NCBI GenBank assembly: GCA_013400975.1
Contig: WBMZ01008990.1
Coordinates: 209,715-273,714, forward strand
Direction: 5' to 3'
Length of the DNA stretch: 64,000 nucleotides
From: Atrichornis clamosus
Lineage: Eukaryota > Chordata > Aves > Passeriformes > Menuridae
Part shown: positions 39,800-51,900 of the stretch, one piece after another
Position numbering within the stretch: the stretch's first letter is position 1
How the letters are laid out: each line of letters starts with the position of its first letter
Translations under genes and position numbers: made by a program
The notes under the pieces: model-generated
Told to the model about the DNA's origin: nothing
What the model saw: only the letters and a program-made list of their open reading frames with translations
Database searches by the model: none

Positions 39800-40784
39800 T
39801 GTTGTCTATATGTTATAATATGGTTATTAAAATGTTTAGAGAGATGTTTCTGCCCGAATTAAGGTTCAAACAAGACTATATGCAAAAGTCAATAGTACGG
39901 ATTTTATTTAACAGTAAGAGTGAGAGAGAGTGAGAGAGAAAGAAATAGAAAAAGGTGGTGGGGCTAGGAGAGAATGAGAGTGACAGAGAGAGATTACATA
40001 GTTTTTAAGGCAAATTTGCACAGACTCTGGATGTGTTGCATCACTTTGCATCACATGCAATACTCTGGTGAAAGGCCTCATGAATGAGTCTGGAGGACAC
40101 TTCGGGGGTCTTTCATGGTTTATGAACCTCCTCTGCTGCCTCTCATGGGAATGTGCGGTGTGTATGTGGCCTTCCCGAGGTGGGGGGTTTTACAACTGAG
40201 CCAGTTTGTGTAAGGGAGGATGGGTGTTCACTGCCTCTGACCAGAGGTTACACCATACACCAAAAACTCTCCTCAGCCCCTGTCCCACACCCACCCGCCC
40301 CACTCCTAAACCCAGCCAGAGCTGATTTTCAGGACAGCTGCTGGGTTTGGCTTTCTTGTGGATACATTCTTCTCCCTCAGCCTTGTCTGTTTCTCTCTAG
40401 ACCTGAAATAACTGGACAATAGTGTCATCTTTATCTTATCTCAGGTTCCCTTAGGTGACTTACGGTCCAGTGTTCCAGTCAGGAGACCTATTCAGGCAGG
40501 GGTGAACTTTGGTGACCGTAGCTTTTTATACTGTTTTGCCATAATCGGGAAAAGGTCTTTCATAAGCATGTTTAAGCCATTAACCATAATATTTCAGTCT
40601 CTCACAGTATTAAATCTCTTAATGTTATCTCCATAATTTTACAAGCTATAAATACCATTTACTGTATTTAAGCATGTTCTTGTGCTACATACAGCATATC
40701 AGCTGTAATGTCATCTAAAGAACTCCTGTGTTTTAGTCCTTTCATATTTAGTTAAGTGTTCTCGAACAGATTCTGTCAAAACAT
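39794..40784 (-). mobile_element. Solo LTR of an avian ERV, minus strand, with 6-bp TSD
   Basis: On the minus strand the LTR opens TGACAGAATCTGTTCGAG (plus-strand end 40778) and closes ATATAGACAACA (plus-strand start 39800), 979 bp. The perfect 6-bp duplication AAACAT flanks it at 39794-39799 and 40779-40784; six bases fits ERVK-like (class II) elements. A TATA box (minus strand GTATAAAAAGC) lies at about 40522-40532. A C/T-rich tract (GAGA-rich on the plus strand, about 39915-39950) leads into a TTAAATAAAAT polyadenylation signal at about 39902-39912. That architecture matches the 2881-3673 LTR. The 40153-40422 frame lies inside it and is not a gene. The boundaries rest on the TSD and could be off if it is coincidental. 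Confidence 0.7.
40522..40532 (-). promoter_or_regulatory. TATA box of the 39800-40778 LTR
   Basis: The minus strand reads GTATAAAAAGC, followed by GC-richer sequence, as in a U3 promoter. Confidence 0.55.
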
Positions 40785-41776
40785 TTTAAATATTTTTATA
40801 ATGCTGTAAAAATAGCGTTGTGCATATGCTATCAGAACTAGGATATTAATTAACATTCTTAACAGCCTGAGCTACACTGGAGTAGAAGAGGTGCATATTA
40901 CCAGGACTGATGCCTCAAGGGATTTTGTTCTCTGGGTATAGGGGCTTTAAAACAAGCTCCACTGCGAGAGGCTGGTTTTGATTTTTTTAATTGTAAGAAT
41001 TGCTAAGTAAAAATTGATTGATTCATGATTACTGAAACACATCAATGAGAGATTTTTTGCAATGCTTGTACCTTTGGCTGCTCTTACAAAGCTCAGGAAC
41101 TCTTCTGGGTTGGACATTCTTTGATGTAAGACAGCAAAAAATGGCCACATGCATCTCTTTTCTTCTGGGCACAAAGAGTCCCTTTGTGTGCTACTGGCTA
41201 CCTTAGCCTAGGATTCTACTGGAAATCTAAGACACTGGATATGATGGAAGATTATAGAACTGAGTATTTCAGATAATTGTTGTGGGTGAGGTAGAGACAG
41301 GGACAGAACCACAGCTCTTAGTGACATATAATGTAAAAGGTATTTATGAGTGGAATGGGACCTCTGTGTAAGGATGTTCTCCATGAGGGGCTATTGTTAT
41401 CACTGTTAGCTGCTTTCTAACACAGTTGATTGATGTAAGCCACCAATGTTCTCACTGGTGACATCAGAGGCCATTTTCTTTTACTCCCTCCATAGCAATA
41501 GTCATGTGGACATTGTTACCTGGGTTACTATCACCTCCTGGCTTCCTGCTCCAAATGTCTTGGGCACAAGTTTGTGAAGAGTTCATCTTCTTTGTTTCTT
41601 TTCTATTCATATCTAATCGTTACAGCAGGTCAGGTGTAGCCCAGAGCTTTGAGAGGAGCTACTCCATGGAAGTTGTTTGTGCTTGGTTTGCTTTCGTAGC
41701 ACACACCACAGTCATGCAACAGCTCAAGTTGAACTCTAGGCAAATTCAGTCAAGGTCTCAGTCACTTCAGTAGTGC
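40785..41776. other. Unique DNA, no gene seen
   Basis: Nothing recognisable. The 89-codon frame at 41504-41773 has no domain. Confidence 0.5.
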
Positions 41777-42313
41777 TGTGATGGTTTAACACCAGTGGGA
41801 AATTAAACTACAAATAAGGCCCTCCACTTCCCCTTGCCCCTACCAGAATGAAAGGGACAAAGGCAGAGACTATAGGTTGAGAAAACAATTTACTGAAAGC
41901 AAAAAAATATGGAATAAGAAAGACACAGTAACAGCCCAAGACAATGGAAAACAATTACGGCCAAACCCCTGGAAGCTGGATTGTCTGCATGGCACTGCAC
42001 CACTGCTCTGCGGCTCTGGGGCTCAGGCTCTGCTGGGGTGGTGCCTCCACACCATGCTGGCTCTATTTGGCTCAGCCATGCTTGCCGCTTTTTCAGCACC
42101 ACATCCTGTAGCCACATCTTGGAAGAATGAGAGGAGATGGACAGCGGCGGCAGAGGATGGAGGTTGATGCTGTCAACCTTCCCACTGGAGAGGATAGCAA
42201 AATGGCAAAATTTCTGATTTCTGGGGGTGCTCTCACCTTTTCTTCCCCCCTGTCTGCGACCAGGGCAGGTGCTCTTGGATAGGTTTTACCCTTTGGCAAT
42301 TACCATACTTCAT
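41777..42313 (-). mobile_element. Older degenerate LTR, minus strand, interrupted by a younger LTR
   Basis: On the plus strand it opens TGTGATGGTTTAACACCAGT, the reverse of a typical avian ERVL LTR 3' end (TTAAACCATCACA). It then carries a GTTGAGAAAACAATTTACTG block, equivalent to the polyadenylation region of these families (AGTAAA...CTCAACC on the minus strand). The rest is GC-richer and less familiar. At 42313 it is cut by the 42314-43350 LTR. It may resume after 43355 for up to about 70 bp, but I cannot fix its true 5' end. Confidence 0.6.
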
Positions 42314-43355
42314 TGTGTTGGGTTTGCACGGCCTAGTTTTTGGTAGCCGGGGAGCCACAGGAGTGTCTTCTGTGAGAAGCTACTAGAAGTTTCCACCACC
42401 ATGTCCAGCAGAGCCAATCCCTGGCTGGCTGCAAAGATGGACATGCTGCTGGTCAAGGCTGAGCCAATTAGAAGTAATGCGTCTGTGATAACAGAATTAA
42501 GAAGAAAATCAAAACAATACTGGTGGCGCAGTTTTAATTTCCAGAGTAGAATGGGGTAAGCACATGTGAGAGGAACAACTCTGCAGACACCAAGNGAGAG
42601 GAACAGCAGACACCAAGGTCAGTGCAGAAGGAGGGGAGGAGGTACTCCAGCTGCTGCAGCCGAGACTCCTCTGCAGCCCATGGTGAAGGCCATGGTGAGG
42701 CAGCTGTGCCCCTGCACCGCACGGAAGTCCAGGGGAGTGCAGAGATCCACCTGCAGCCCGTGGAGGAGCCCACACCAGAGCAGGTGGATACTTGGAAGGA
42801 GGCTGTGATCCTGTGGGAGACCCATATAGAGAGAGGCTCTACTCCCAGGCTGGAGCAGCCTGTCCTTGAAAGACTGCACCCTGTGAAGGAGTGACCCACG
42901 CCGCAGCAGTGTGAGGGGGGCTGCTGCCCATGGGATGGACTCACGTTGCAGCAGTTCACAGAGGGTTGTTGCTCATGAGATGGACTAACGTCGGAGAAGT
43001 TCCTGGAGAACTGTCTCCCATGCGGAGGGACTCCACAGTGCAGCAGGGGAAAACGACTCCTCTCCCTGAGCAGTGGAAGAAGCCATGGATGATGGACTGA
43101 CCAAAAACCCCATTCCCTGTCTCCCTGCACCATTGGGCTAGGAGGTAGAGCTGGGAGGATGGAGTAGGGGGGGAAAGTGTTTTCTAAGGCCTCATTTCAC
43201 TTCTCATTATCCTGCTCTGTTTCTGTTAGTGTAATAAATTCACTTTCATATCTTTAAGCTTGAGCCTATTTTATCTGTGATCTCTCCTGGGAGAGATCGT
43301 GGGAGATATCCTGTGGGTGCCTGGCATCTGGCCAGGGTCAACCTACGACATTCAT
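42309..43355 (+). mobile_element. Avian ERVL-type LTR, plus strand, with perfect 5-bp TSD; contains an N
   Basis: The LTR spans 42314 (TGTGTTGGGTTTGCACGG) to 43350 (GGTCAACCTACGACA), 1037 bp, between the duplicated TTCAT at 42309-42313 and 43351-43355. I recognise this bird LTR family by TGTGATAACAGAATTAAGAA, CTCTGCAGACACCAAG, repeated GCAGCCCGTGGAGGAG-type units and the CTGGCATCTGGCCAGGGTCA end. A polyadenylation signal AATAAA lies at 43233-43238. An N at 42595 sits between two versions of one LTR segment (42568-42594 and 42596-42617), so the element may be longer in the real genome. The frames between 42509 and 43133 belong to the LTR and are not genes. Confidence 0.9.
43233..43238 (+). terminator. 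Polyadenylation signal of the 42314-43350 LTR
   Basis: AATAAA about 110 bp before the LTR end, at the position expected for this family. Confidence 0.7.
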
Positions 43356-46300
43356 GAACATACTCCGAATTTGCTGATGAGGGAGAGAGGCCTTTCATGT
43401 CTTTCTGATCAGAAAGATGCACAGTGAAGTGATACTTCTTCACTTTCCTGCTTCCTTTAACTTAGCTCAGCTTGTAACTTGAAGTAATGTAATTTGTTAT
43501 ACACCGGAGTCACACATACAATTTTGAAAGGTTTGGGATCTTGAGTTCTTAAGTAATTTGAACAACAGAGTTTGGGTTTTTTGTCTTATATTAGTCCACA
43601 AAGACAACAACTCGCATTAATTAACAGAAGTAATAATGTATTTGAGAAGAAGTAGAGGCTTTGAAACAGAGTTCTGTTCTGTACAGTGCTTCATGGTCAA
43701 TCGAGGAGGTCACTGTGTCTCTTAATCATTTTAAAAACTGGTGTTAAAGCTTTGTGCAGTAAGAGGTGAATTATACAGATTTGAAACATAGTCAATAATT
43801 GCTTCGATACTGCATGATCCAAAAATAAACCAGTTACTTTTCTATAGCAGTTTAGAACGTGTTCTGCCAGAGGAAAGACAAAAAAAAAAAAAAAAAAAAT
43901 CCATCACTTTGATGGGATGTGAATACCATGCTGGAGAATTTTTTAGTAAAAAAAAAAAAAAAAAAAAGAGTAAAATTGCAGGTTTTGTAATGTGTTTTTC
44001 CCGCAAACGTGTCAGACCTAGTTGTGGTTTAGACCTGAGATCTTTGAAGCTATTCAGGTTTATCAAGAACTAGAATGACACAGAGAAAAAGAAAATGACA
44101 GAATTTTGTTTTACAAGGTCAGCCAGTCCCTGACTTTTGCAGCAGAGGAAGGAGGTTACTAAAGTAATTAAGGCATAAAAATTAAAACCAAGATTAATTA
44201 CTTAAGATGAACAAGAGACACAGAGTACTTCCATTTGTTCTGTGAATGAGATGTGGTCTGTGCTGCTGAACCCCCACATGTGGGACATGCCATCTTTCTC
44301 AGGAACTTCTCAGGAGCATTTCCTCTGATTTAACATGCCTGCTGGGCTGGCAGGCTGTCAACATATTCCCTCACTTCCTATATCAGGGCTGGTTTTAGGT
44401 AGTTCCAGCTCTTTGCTATCATATTCCTGAAGTTTGCTCCTAGGCAGCCTCTGCAGATTTCCATTTATGGTTAAAGAAAGGGTAGGGTAGAGCGGGTTTT
44501 GTCTGGGATTTCCAAGGGAAAAGAGAATTAAAGCTAAGTTAGATTGTAAATACACATGTAAGTCCTTTTCTGACACTGAAAAAAACCTCAGACCAAGAAA
44601 AAAACCCAAACAAAACAAACCAAAATAAGCATAATGTTTTACTTTTCCTTTTGATTATATAGTATTTTTCTTATATTCTAATTCTCAAACATTTGTCTAT
44701 ATACTGTGGAAACCTGTTTTCCAGGAATTTATGTCAGGAAAAACTGTGATCATGCTGTAGATTCTAGAGCACTAAATTCCTATTCAACTATTCATATAAT
44801 TTAGTAAAATGACTTCACTTAACTCTTAAAAGAAATATGCATGTTTCATTAATCGACCAAAATAAACCTGTGGCAAAAATATAGCTTTTGCAATTTTCCA
44901 TTAATAAGGAGAAAACAAGGACAAACAAAAACAGAATGAGAGAGGCTTGTGTGGAAGATTGTAAATTGATTTTCTTTTGAGATAGAACATAAGGGTTCTA
45001 TTTCAGTTCAGTGCTGGCTCATTTGAGTATTTCTGCTGGTACAAGAGGAACGTGCTGCTAACAACATGAGTTAAGGAATGTTTTGTAGCCATTCTTATGC
45101 ATCCATAGTAATGTGAGATGTGATTGAAGAATATGAAAATCTCAAGAATACAATGTTTATGGTTGGTTTTGTTAAAATGATGATGGGTATATAGATCAAT
45201 GTGAAGACTTGTGACATGCTTAATAATTTGCTTATACTTTTAAATGAGAGAAAGACATTAGAAAGTTAGATTGAGGGGTTTTGAGATGGGGTTAGATATT
45301 TTTTCTCTGGAGTATATTGTATGTAGTGGTTTAGAGTCAGTGGAAATTTTATAATTTCTAATCTTACACTAATGCTTTAATTACCATTTTGCAATCTGAT
45401 TCATTAATTCCCTCTTGTCACACAGAAGAAGAAAAGCTTTCGTCTTCTTACAGGTAGTAAAAAAATGCATTCATACAAACTTCTTTTGTGGAATTAGATC
45501 ATTTTGTTATAATACTTTTGAAGATATCATTTTTATTACACTGTAAGCCTGCTTTTTCCTCTCAGTTATGCTTAGGCAAAGCAAGTTTTTTCATAGAAGC
45601 AGTTAAGGTTAGAGGTGTTCATTAGCAGCTGAATTTCCTGCTGCTTCAGTGATGGTAATAGGATGAACTTCGTAAATGGTAGGGTTATTTTTCATTCAGC
45701 ATTATTCCCTTAGTTCCTTATATTTAAAAAGAAATCCCACAAAAATACCACTGAACAGAATAATTCATCTTGTGATTGCCACACAGTCTAGAAGCCAATA
45801 TATCTTTCTTTTCTTTAGTCTAAAATGTCCTTCATTGTGTGGATGTCATTTTTCAAACCCAATTCTTTTCAAGTGATGCAAGTTGGACTGCCCATATTTG
45901 GTACTTCAGTCTCTATAAATGAGGTAATTCATAATTTCATTCTTTAATGTGCCATGTGAAAAACGTGGACAAGACAACTTTAGTGTACTAGAATGTTATA
46001 TGAGGTTTTAAAGGAAATGTGAAATCTTCACACAAAGTTCAAAGCTGTATAATTGTAATGAGTATGAATTTTTGAAAGAGTTAATACAGAACCTTCACAA
46101 TAATATTATGAGTGATTCCTTAACTCAGATTTATAATTGACTCTTTGGTCTAAATGGCTAAATTCTAGATTTAACTTACTTAAATGGATGAGCAGAAAAA
46201 TAGAGCAATCGGTACCTGAAAAATTCTACTTATATGGGAATTTTCTTTTCCCTAGTTTCATAAAGAGAGAGAAAAGAAGATAAAGTTTTTAGTTCTCATC

Positions 46301-46960
46301 AGCTATTCCACTGGATTGCTTTGATTTCTGAGAAAATGCAAAATCTTGCAATTTATTTCTCTTAATTTCTTCTTCTTGTTTTGATTTTATGGATTTCATG
46401 GCTTATTTGAAGTCATGTGTCACATATAAGTGTTTTAGGCCACTCAAGGATATCGGAAAAAGCAGGTTTAACATTAATGTGCAAGCACGACAAAGTTTCT
46501 TGGCAAGGTTCACTTAACTACTTAGTAGATTATTAAAGCATTCAGAGCAAAATTAGACTAAAATCTAAAATCAATGAAAAATAATCTACATGGAGGCTTG
46601 GGATGGAAAAAAAGGTAAGGATAGGAAATAGCAAGGATAAAAAGGAATAAGGGAGGCTCTTCCATTGAGTCACAAGGTTCAGAGTGAACCCCCTTCCCAA
46701 ATTTAGCTCCAGACTTAACAAATGGTACAGGCCTAGAGTTTTTAACAGCACTTATACTTAATAGCACTTAATTGATAGTATAATTTTAAAAATTAAGCAG
46801 AAGATTCTCTAGAATTTACTATAGCATAACACTAACTCACTTATAGGCCTGACTTATGAATCTAATGTACTTAGGAATCCAAGAGACTAACATTCATAGT
46901 ACATTTTCTATGGCTTATTCACATGCATGCACACAGACCTAAAGCAGTATGTACAAGCTA
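43356..46960. other. Unique A+T-rich DNA, no gene seen
   Basis: No gene is supported. Two poly-A runs of about 20 bases lie at 43880-43899 and 43948-43967, and an A/C-rich patch lies around 44580-44625. Confidence 0.5.
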
Positions 46961-46966
46961 TATACC

Positions 46967-47672
46967 TGTGATAAATTTCCCCTCGAGTTCAGTGAAGTAC
47001 TCACATTGGATGCCCTTGCATCTTCTCAAGGGTCAAAGGGTTGAGCCTCAAGGAGTGGAGTGTATCAGCCCAGGTTCTGTAGTTGTTTGGTGGTCCTCTG
47101 AGTACAGCAAACTTGAGAGTTCTCTGGCTCTGAGAGACGTCCCACTCAGAGGGAGGTTGCTGGTCAGAGCCCACTGTGGTCCAGGAGAGCNGCCCACTGT
47201 GGGAGAGCTCAAAGGGTCTCACTTAGGACCACTGTTTATAGGGTCACAAGATAGTTTCCTTTAGCCATAGTAATTTTCCATCCTGGCCGCAATTTGTGTC
47301 TGTAACTTTCTTTGAAAGTTCTATAACAAAAATGTTGTTCCACTCGGGTTGTTATTCAGGCAAGAGAAACAAATTTCTAAGGCTGTTCATTAAAAAACAG
47401 AAACTCTTTAGGCAGAAATAGTTCCTGGGAGAACTTGTTTCTGAGAAGCTCAAGAGCAGCTAAGCCCAGGTGTTGTTCATCAAGGCTGAGGCCTAACAAG
47501 AATTTCTGGTATCATACTGCAGTCCAAGGAAGTGGAGCAGGAAGTGGGAAAGAACCACCACATAATGCTTGAAAGATATTTTTTTAACAATTCTTAAAGT
47601 AGTAAAGCTTTTTTTTTTTTCTACATGAGAAGCTGGGAATCTCCTAGTGGTATAGTGAGTTATGGTCTTACA
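46967..47672 (-). mobile_element. Probable solo LTR, ERVK-like, minus strand; contains an N
   Basis: A GC-rich island stands out from A+T-rich flanks. On the minus strand it opens TGTAAGACCATAACTCAC (47672) and closes GGGGAAATTTATCACA (46967). A TATA box (CTATAAACAG, minus strand, TATAAA at 47235-47240) is followed by a GC-rich R/U5-like part. The flanks TATACC (46961-46966) and TATATC (47673-47678) match at 5 of 6 bases and may be a TSD. An N at 47191 lies between two copies of the motif GCCCACTGTGG. I recognise the promoter layout rather than a named family, so the boundaries are tentative. Confidence 0.5.
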
Positions 47673-47678
47673 TATATC

Positions 47679-48545
47679 AGTCAGTGACAGAGACCAGACA
47701 TTGCAAAGAAAAGTAAAGACTGCTTTAAAGTAGGCTGCTTTATTCTAAAATAACATTGGGTTGGAAGAAGTGGAAGTCTAGCAATCTTGATGAAGACTTC
47801 ATGGGGCTTTTATGAAGGATTAGGAATACCTGACATTTTCTCAAAGTCTTGCTGCAGGCCTCAGTTGAAAGGGGATAGCTGGAATTTGCCTGAAGTGAGT
47901 ACTTTCATTGGTGAGTGGAGTGGAGTGCCATCCTTTGGAATCAAGGCCACAAAAGCTCCTGGTCCAAGACCAATCTTGTAGTAAGGCAGTTTACTTTGTA
48001 GATCTCATTTTCCCAGTCATGTGACATAATGGCATATTCTGCTGGGACCTTCAAACACAGTTGCTTCTGGGAGAGGTCTTTATTACTTCCCTTCCTCCTT
48101 TCTTTCACTCTTTCTCCCACTTTTTTTTTTTTATTTTGTAATACAATACTCTATACCTCATTTCTTTATTCATATCTAGGATTAATTTTCTTCCTATTTT
48201 GCTGTATCTTTCCTAATTTTTGAAAATTTAAAATACAGGAGCTTTTTTTTAAATACCCCAAAATTGGATATTGCTGCATAAACCTTTTGTTTCTTTGTTT
48301 TCTAACTCTGGCCACCCTGTTGACTCGACAGAACAGACAGATTTCATAGTCTATGTAGAATTTAATTTATGAGCAGCTATAAGATGGACAGCAGACCTGT
48401 TAGACATGCTCCTGACGGACTCATGAATGAACCCGTGCATTTCTAAAGTTAAAATGTATAAAAATGTTGCAACAGTAAAAACAACAACAAAACAACAACA
48501 ACAACAACCAAATCTATCAAACAAAGAAACATAACCCAGTGAGAT
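47679..48545. other. Unique DNA with a (CAA)n tract, no gene seen
   Basis: A CAA/ACA trinucleotide tract occupies 48481-48509. A poly-T run lies at about 48120-48131. No gene is supported. Confidence 0.5.
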
Positions 48546-48911
48546 TTGAATAGGAGGGTGGCCATATTGCTGCACAGGATTTTCCAAGGGCAAGGTCTCT
48601 GTGGGTTTGAAAGCAGCAGAAAAGTTGGTGATCACCTCCCTGAAAGCTGCCACTCTTCAGGCCTGCTATGCCCTTGTCATCTGCTGCTGCTCCTGCCATC
48701 ACATGGATCTGACTTATTCCTGATGGGAGCAGAGCTGTGGCAGGCTTGTGCTTTTGGAACAGCCTCCTGCTCCTCCAGTGCACCTTGGTGTTCCAGGTCC
48801 GAGGGTGGCTCAGATCAGTGGGACTGCTCCCATGCTTGGAGTAAGAACTGGGACAGAAGCACATTGCTGAATCAGAGGCTTATCATGCTGATTGATGTCT
48901 GGTCACCATAA
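48546..48911. other. GC-richer block, origin unknown
   Basis: Both strands stay open for more than 110 codons here (48546-48911 plus, 48517-48864 minus). Base composition is well above the flanks, with many CTGCTG and CTCC motifs. Neither translation shows a domain I recognise, and there are no convincing splice sites. It may be a decayed mobile-element fragment or a retroposed untranslated region. I do not call it a gene. Confidence 0.3.
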
Positions 48912-51900
48912 CTCCATTCTACAGAGCTTTCACTGTCACTTTCAGTTTGTTAATTCATTACTGTAGTCCTCTACCAGTGTTCCAAATATCTCTTATACCT
49001 TTTATTTCAGTAATGGAAGGATGTGTCTGAAGAATGATAACATTAAGGATGGCCAGTTTGTTGGGACATAGATATCATAGATCAAAGCTGAGCTTTCACT
49101 GTAAATCTAAGGGAAATTAAATTTTCAATGACTTATGGCTCTGTTTTTGACTGCAAATACTAAAGCATGATTTCAAATTAATCTGTTCAACATTCATGCA
49201 GTCCAATGACTGCATAATGCAAGAGCACAAATTTAATCCCCAGAAAAAAATGTTTGTTGTTTTGTAGGTTTGTTTTTTTAAAAATTTATTTAGATATCAG
49301 AAGTTTAAGACAGAAGGCTTTTATTTTGTTTTGTAATGAAGTAACAGAAAAAGGAACACAAACCTTTGGTTGAAGGTAAAGTCTATTTTACCAACAAAGC
49401 CTGGTAATAAGGGAAGGTAGGGAATTTGATTAGTACATTCTCTAAGAGAAAAAATAAATTCCAGTTTCCTGAGATTTAGTAACTAATGAGCCTTAGAGAA
49501 TGGTGTTGGACTACTTCAATGTACACAATAAAATTAAACTTACAGTATCATGAAAATATCAAGTTAGCAATAGTTACAAAACATATAATTACAGAGGTTA
49601 CTGAGATTTGTTTGACACAAAATTGTACAAAGAAAATCAGCTGTAAAACTCAACGTCATAGAGCAGAAAAAACCCCCAGAAAACTATCAAAATGCTTTTG
49701 TCCTTCACTTTTTCAAGAAGAGACTGTTGTAATATGTAGGATTTGAAGGGCAATAGGCAGCCTGATGAGTTTAAGTAATTTTTATTGATGCTAGAGGGAT
49801 TAATTTGAATTCTTCATACTAATTTTCATTTTCTCCATTGGTTAGTGCTGCATGAACTGTTCTGCATGTTTTCTGTCTCTGAAAAAGATTCTTTTATCTT
49901 CTCAGAAATTTCTTTTACATGTTGGAGAGTGGGTGTTCTACCAGGGAAGCATTTTCTTATGAAAGAAAAAATTATCAGCTCTATTCATATCAATAATGAC
50001 AACCTCGATACAGAAATTTATGTCAGATGCAATCCAGAGATCCATGGCTCTGGGAAGAATGAATGACAGTTGACTTTCAGTTTTAAGACTGGCTAGACAG
50101 TTCTCGGAGAGCTGTGTACAGCCAGAAAGAGCAGTGGTGATGACATGAACCCAAGCGAAGCCTAATTAAAGCCACTGCTGTCAACAATTCAACTCTATCA
50201 GGACATTTTCTCCATTTCTTTTGAAGCTAGAGGTCTCATCTGACTGAAGCTAACTACTAGGCTACATATGTTAGGTGCGTTTGGTTTTCATTAGTCTCAA
50301 ATTCTTTATATAATATAATGATATGTCATATATGTATACAACTTTGGATATATGCACAGTCCTAAAAATTATGTTTCCATTGTGGTTTTGGTGAATTGGA
50401 AAGAGTTACAAAATGAGGCTTCCCATAAACGTGAAACAGAACATTTAGAGTGAAGCAGATCCAGGATTTTTGAAGTCCTTTGAATGTGCCACCCACCCTC
50501 TGCCCCTCCAAAATGCAGCAAGGTTGATGGAAACATATGTATTTCAAGGGCTGAAAGTAAATTTTTGAACCTTCTTTTAGAAGAGGTGAAACAAATTGTG
50601 GGTAATTTGTGAGTTCCTTCTCATACATTAAAATGTTCAGTCTCATAGTTTGGGGTTTTTTTATGGTCTATTTTATTTATCAGCCAAGGTGTGTTGAGAG
50701 CACATCAGAAGGTACTAATACTCCTTTTGGGGAAAAGTGAAATAAGACATGATTCTGGCAATTACAGCTGACTAAGCAAAACATCCTGGAAGGTGATGAT
50801 TTTCATGTCACTGGTGGTTTTATAAAATCTTGTAACGTAAACACAGATTCACAAACATTTAAAATAAATATTTAAATAATTCTCCTTTTTTTTTTTTTTT
50901 TTAATCTGAGCTCAGTTTCCATCACATAGCCAGGGTCCAAAGTTTAGAAGGTTAGAGATTAATAACACTGTGAAGGCTGATCAAGAGCACTGGAAATGTA
51001 ATGCTGAATAAATGAAGTGCTGCTCATTTTTAGAAGAAGTTTAATAAGCTCTGTTTCTGTCCATCTCATTTCTTTTCAATGTCTCTTTTTTGTTGTGTTC
51101 ACTTTGGAGGGAAATTTGAGTCTTAAAAAGGTGTGAAGTTCAAAGAGGATCAGAGTTTTACACCCTGTATTAGCTAGTTACTGCCTATCCAATTAACTAG
51201 AAATTAGCTATGTACTATGAGTTGATGATATCAGCTAGAGTTTTATCTTTAGTACCTTAATAGGACGACCATGTACTTGCATATGTACTTTTGCTTAACA
51301 TTGCTGTTAAAAGAGATTATTTGTTAGAACAAATCTTATATTCTTTTCTGAGCATGAGAGGTAACAGTGAAAACTGAACTGCTGTGGTATACCAGATGTT
51401 GACAAAGCTGTCCCTTTGTGTGGGCACAGTTTGGAATATATAGCCTACAGCCACAAATGTTTTTCTTAAAAATTATTTGGCCTTCAAAATTTAGTTAATA
51501 ATCTCCATAAAAATGCATAGACTACTTCCTAGCAACTTCTGACATTAGTAGTCTCATTCATGTTTATATTTTAATGTCCTTACCACTTAGATACTATACA
51601 AAACATGTAATAACATAACATTTATTTTTTTCCAACCAGTGTAGTGCTTTATGCTCACTTCATCTTCTTGATAGCATTTCTCTACATTATTATATAGAAT
51701 GATAAATCCTATATATTTATTAAGGCTATTAAACAAAGTAATATTACCCCCTGTATGGACAGACACATCCAACAGGTGTTGTCTGTGGCCCTCTTTACTC
51801 AGTGACCACTTAGACATGAGCAGTGTTGACTTCATTGTCATGGTGGCCTGCTGCTTATGGCCTTTTCTCCTACATCATCTTTTGCCTCTTGCCTCTCATA

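Noticed and set aside
42509..43133. 199-codon minus-strand frame
   Set aside because: It is antisense through the repeated units of an LTR and crosses the N.
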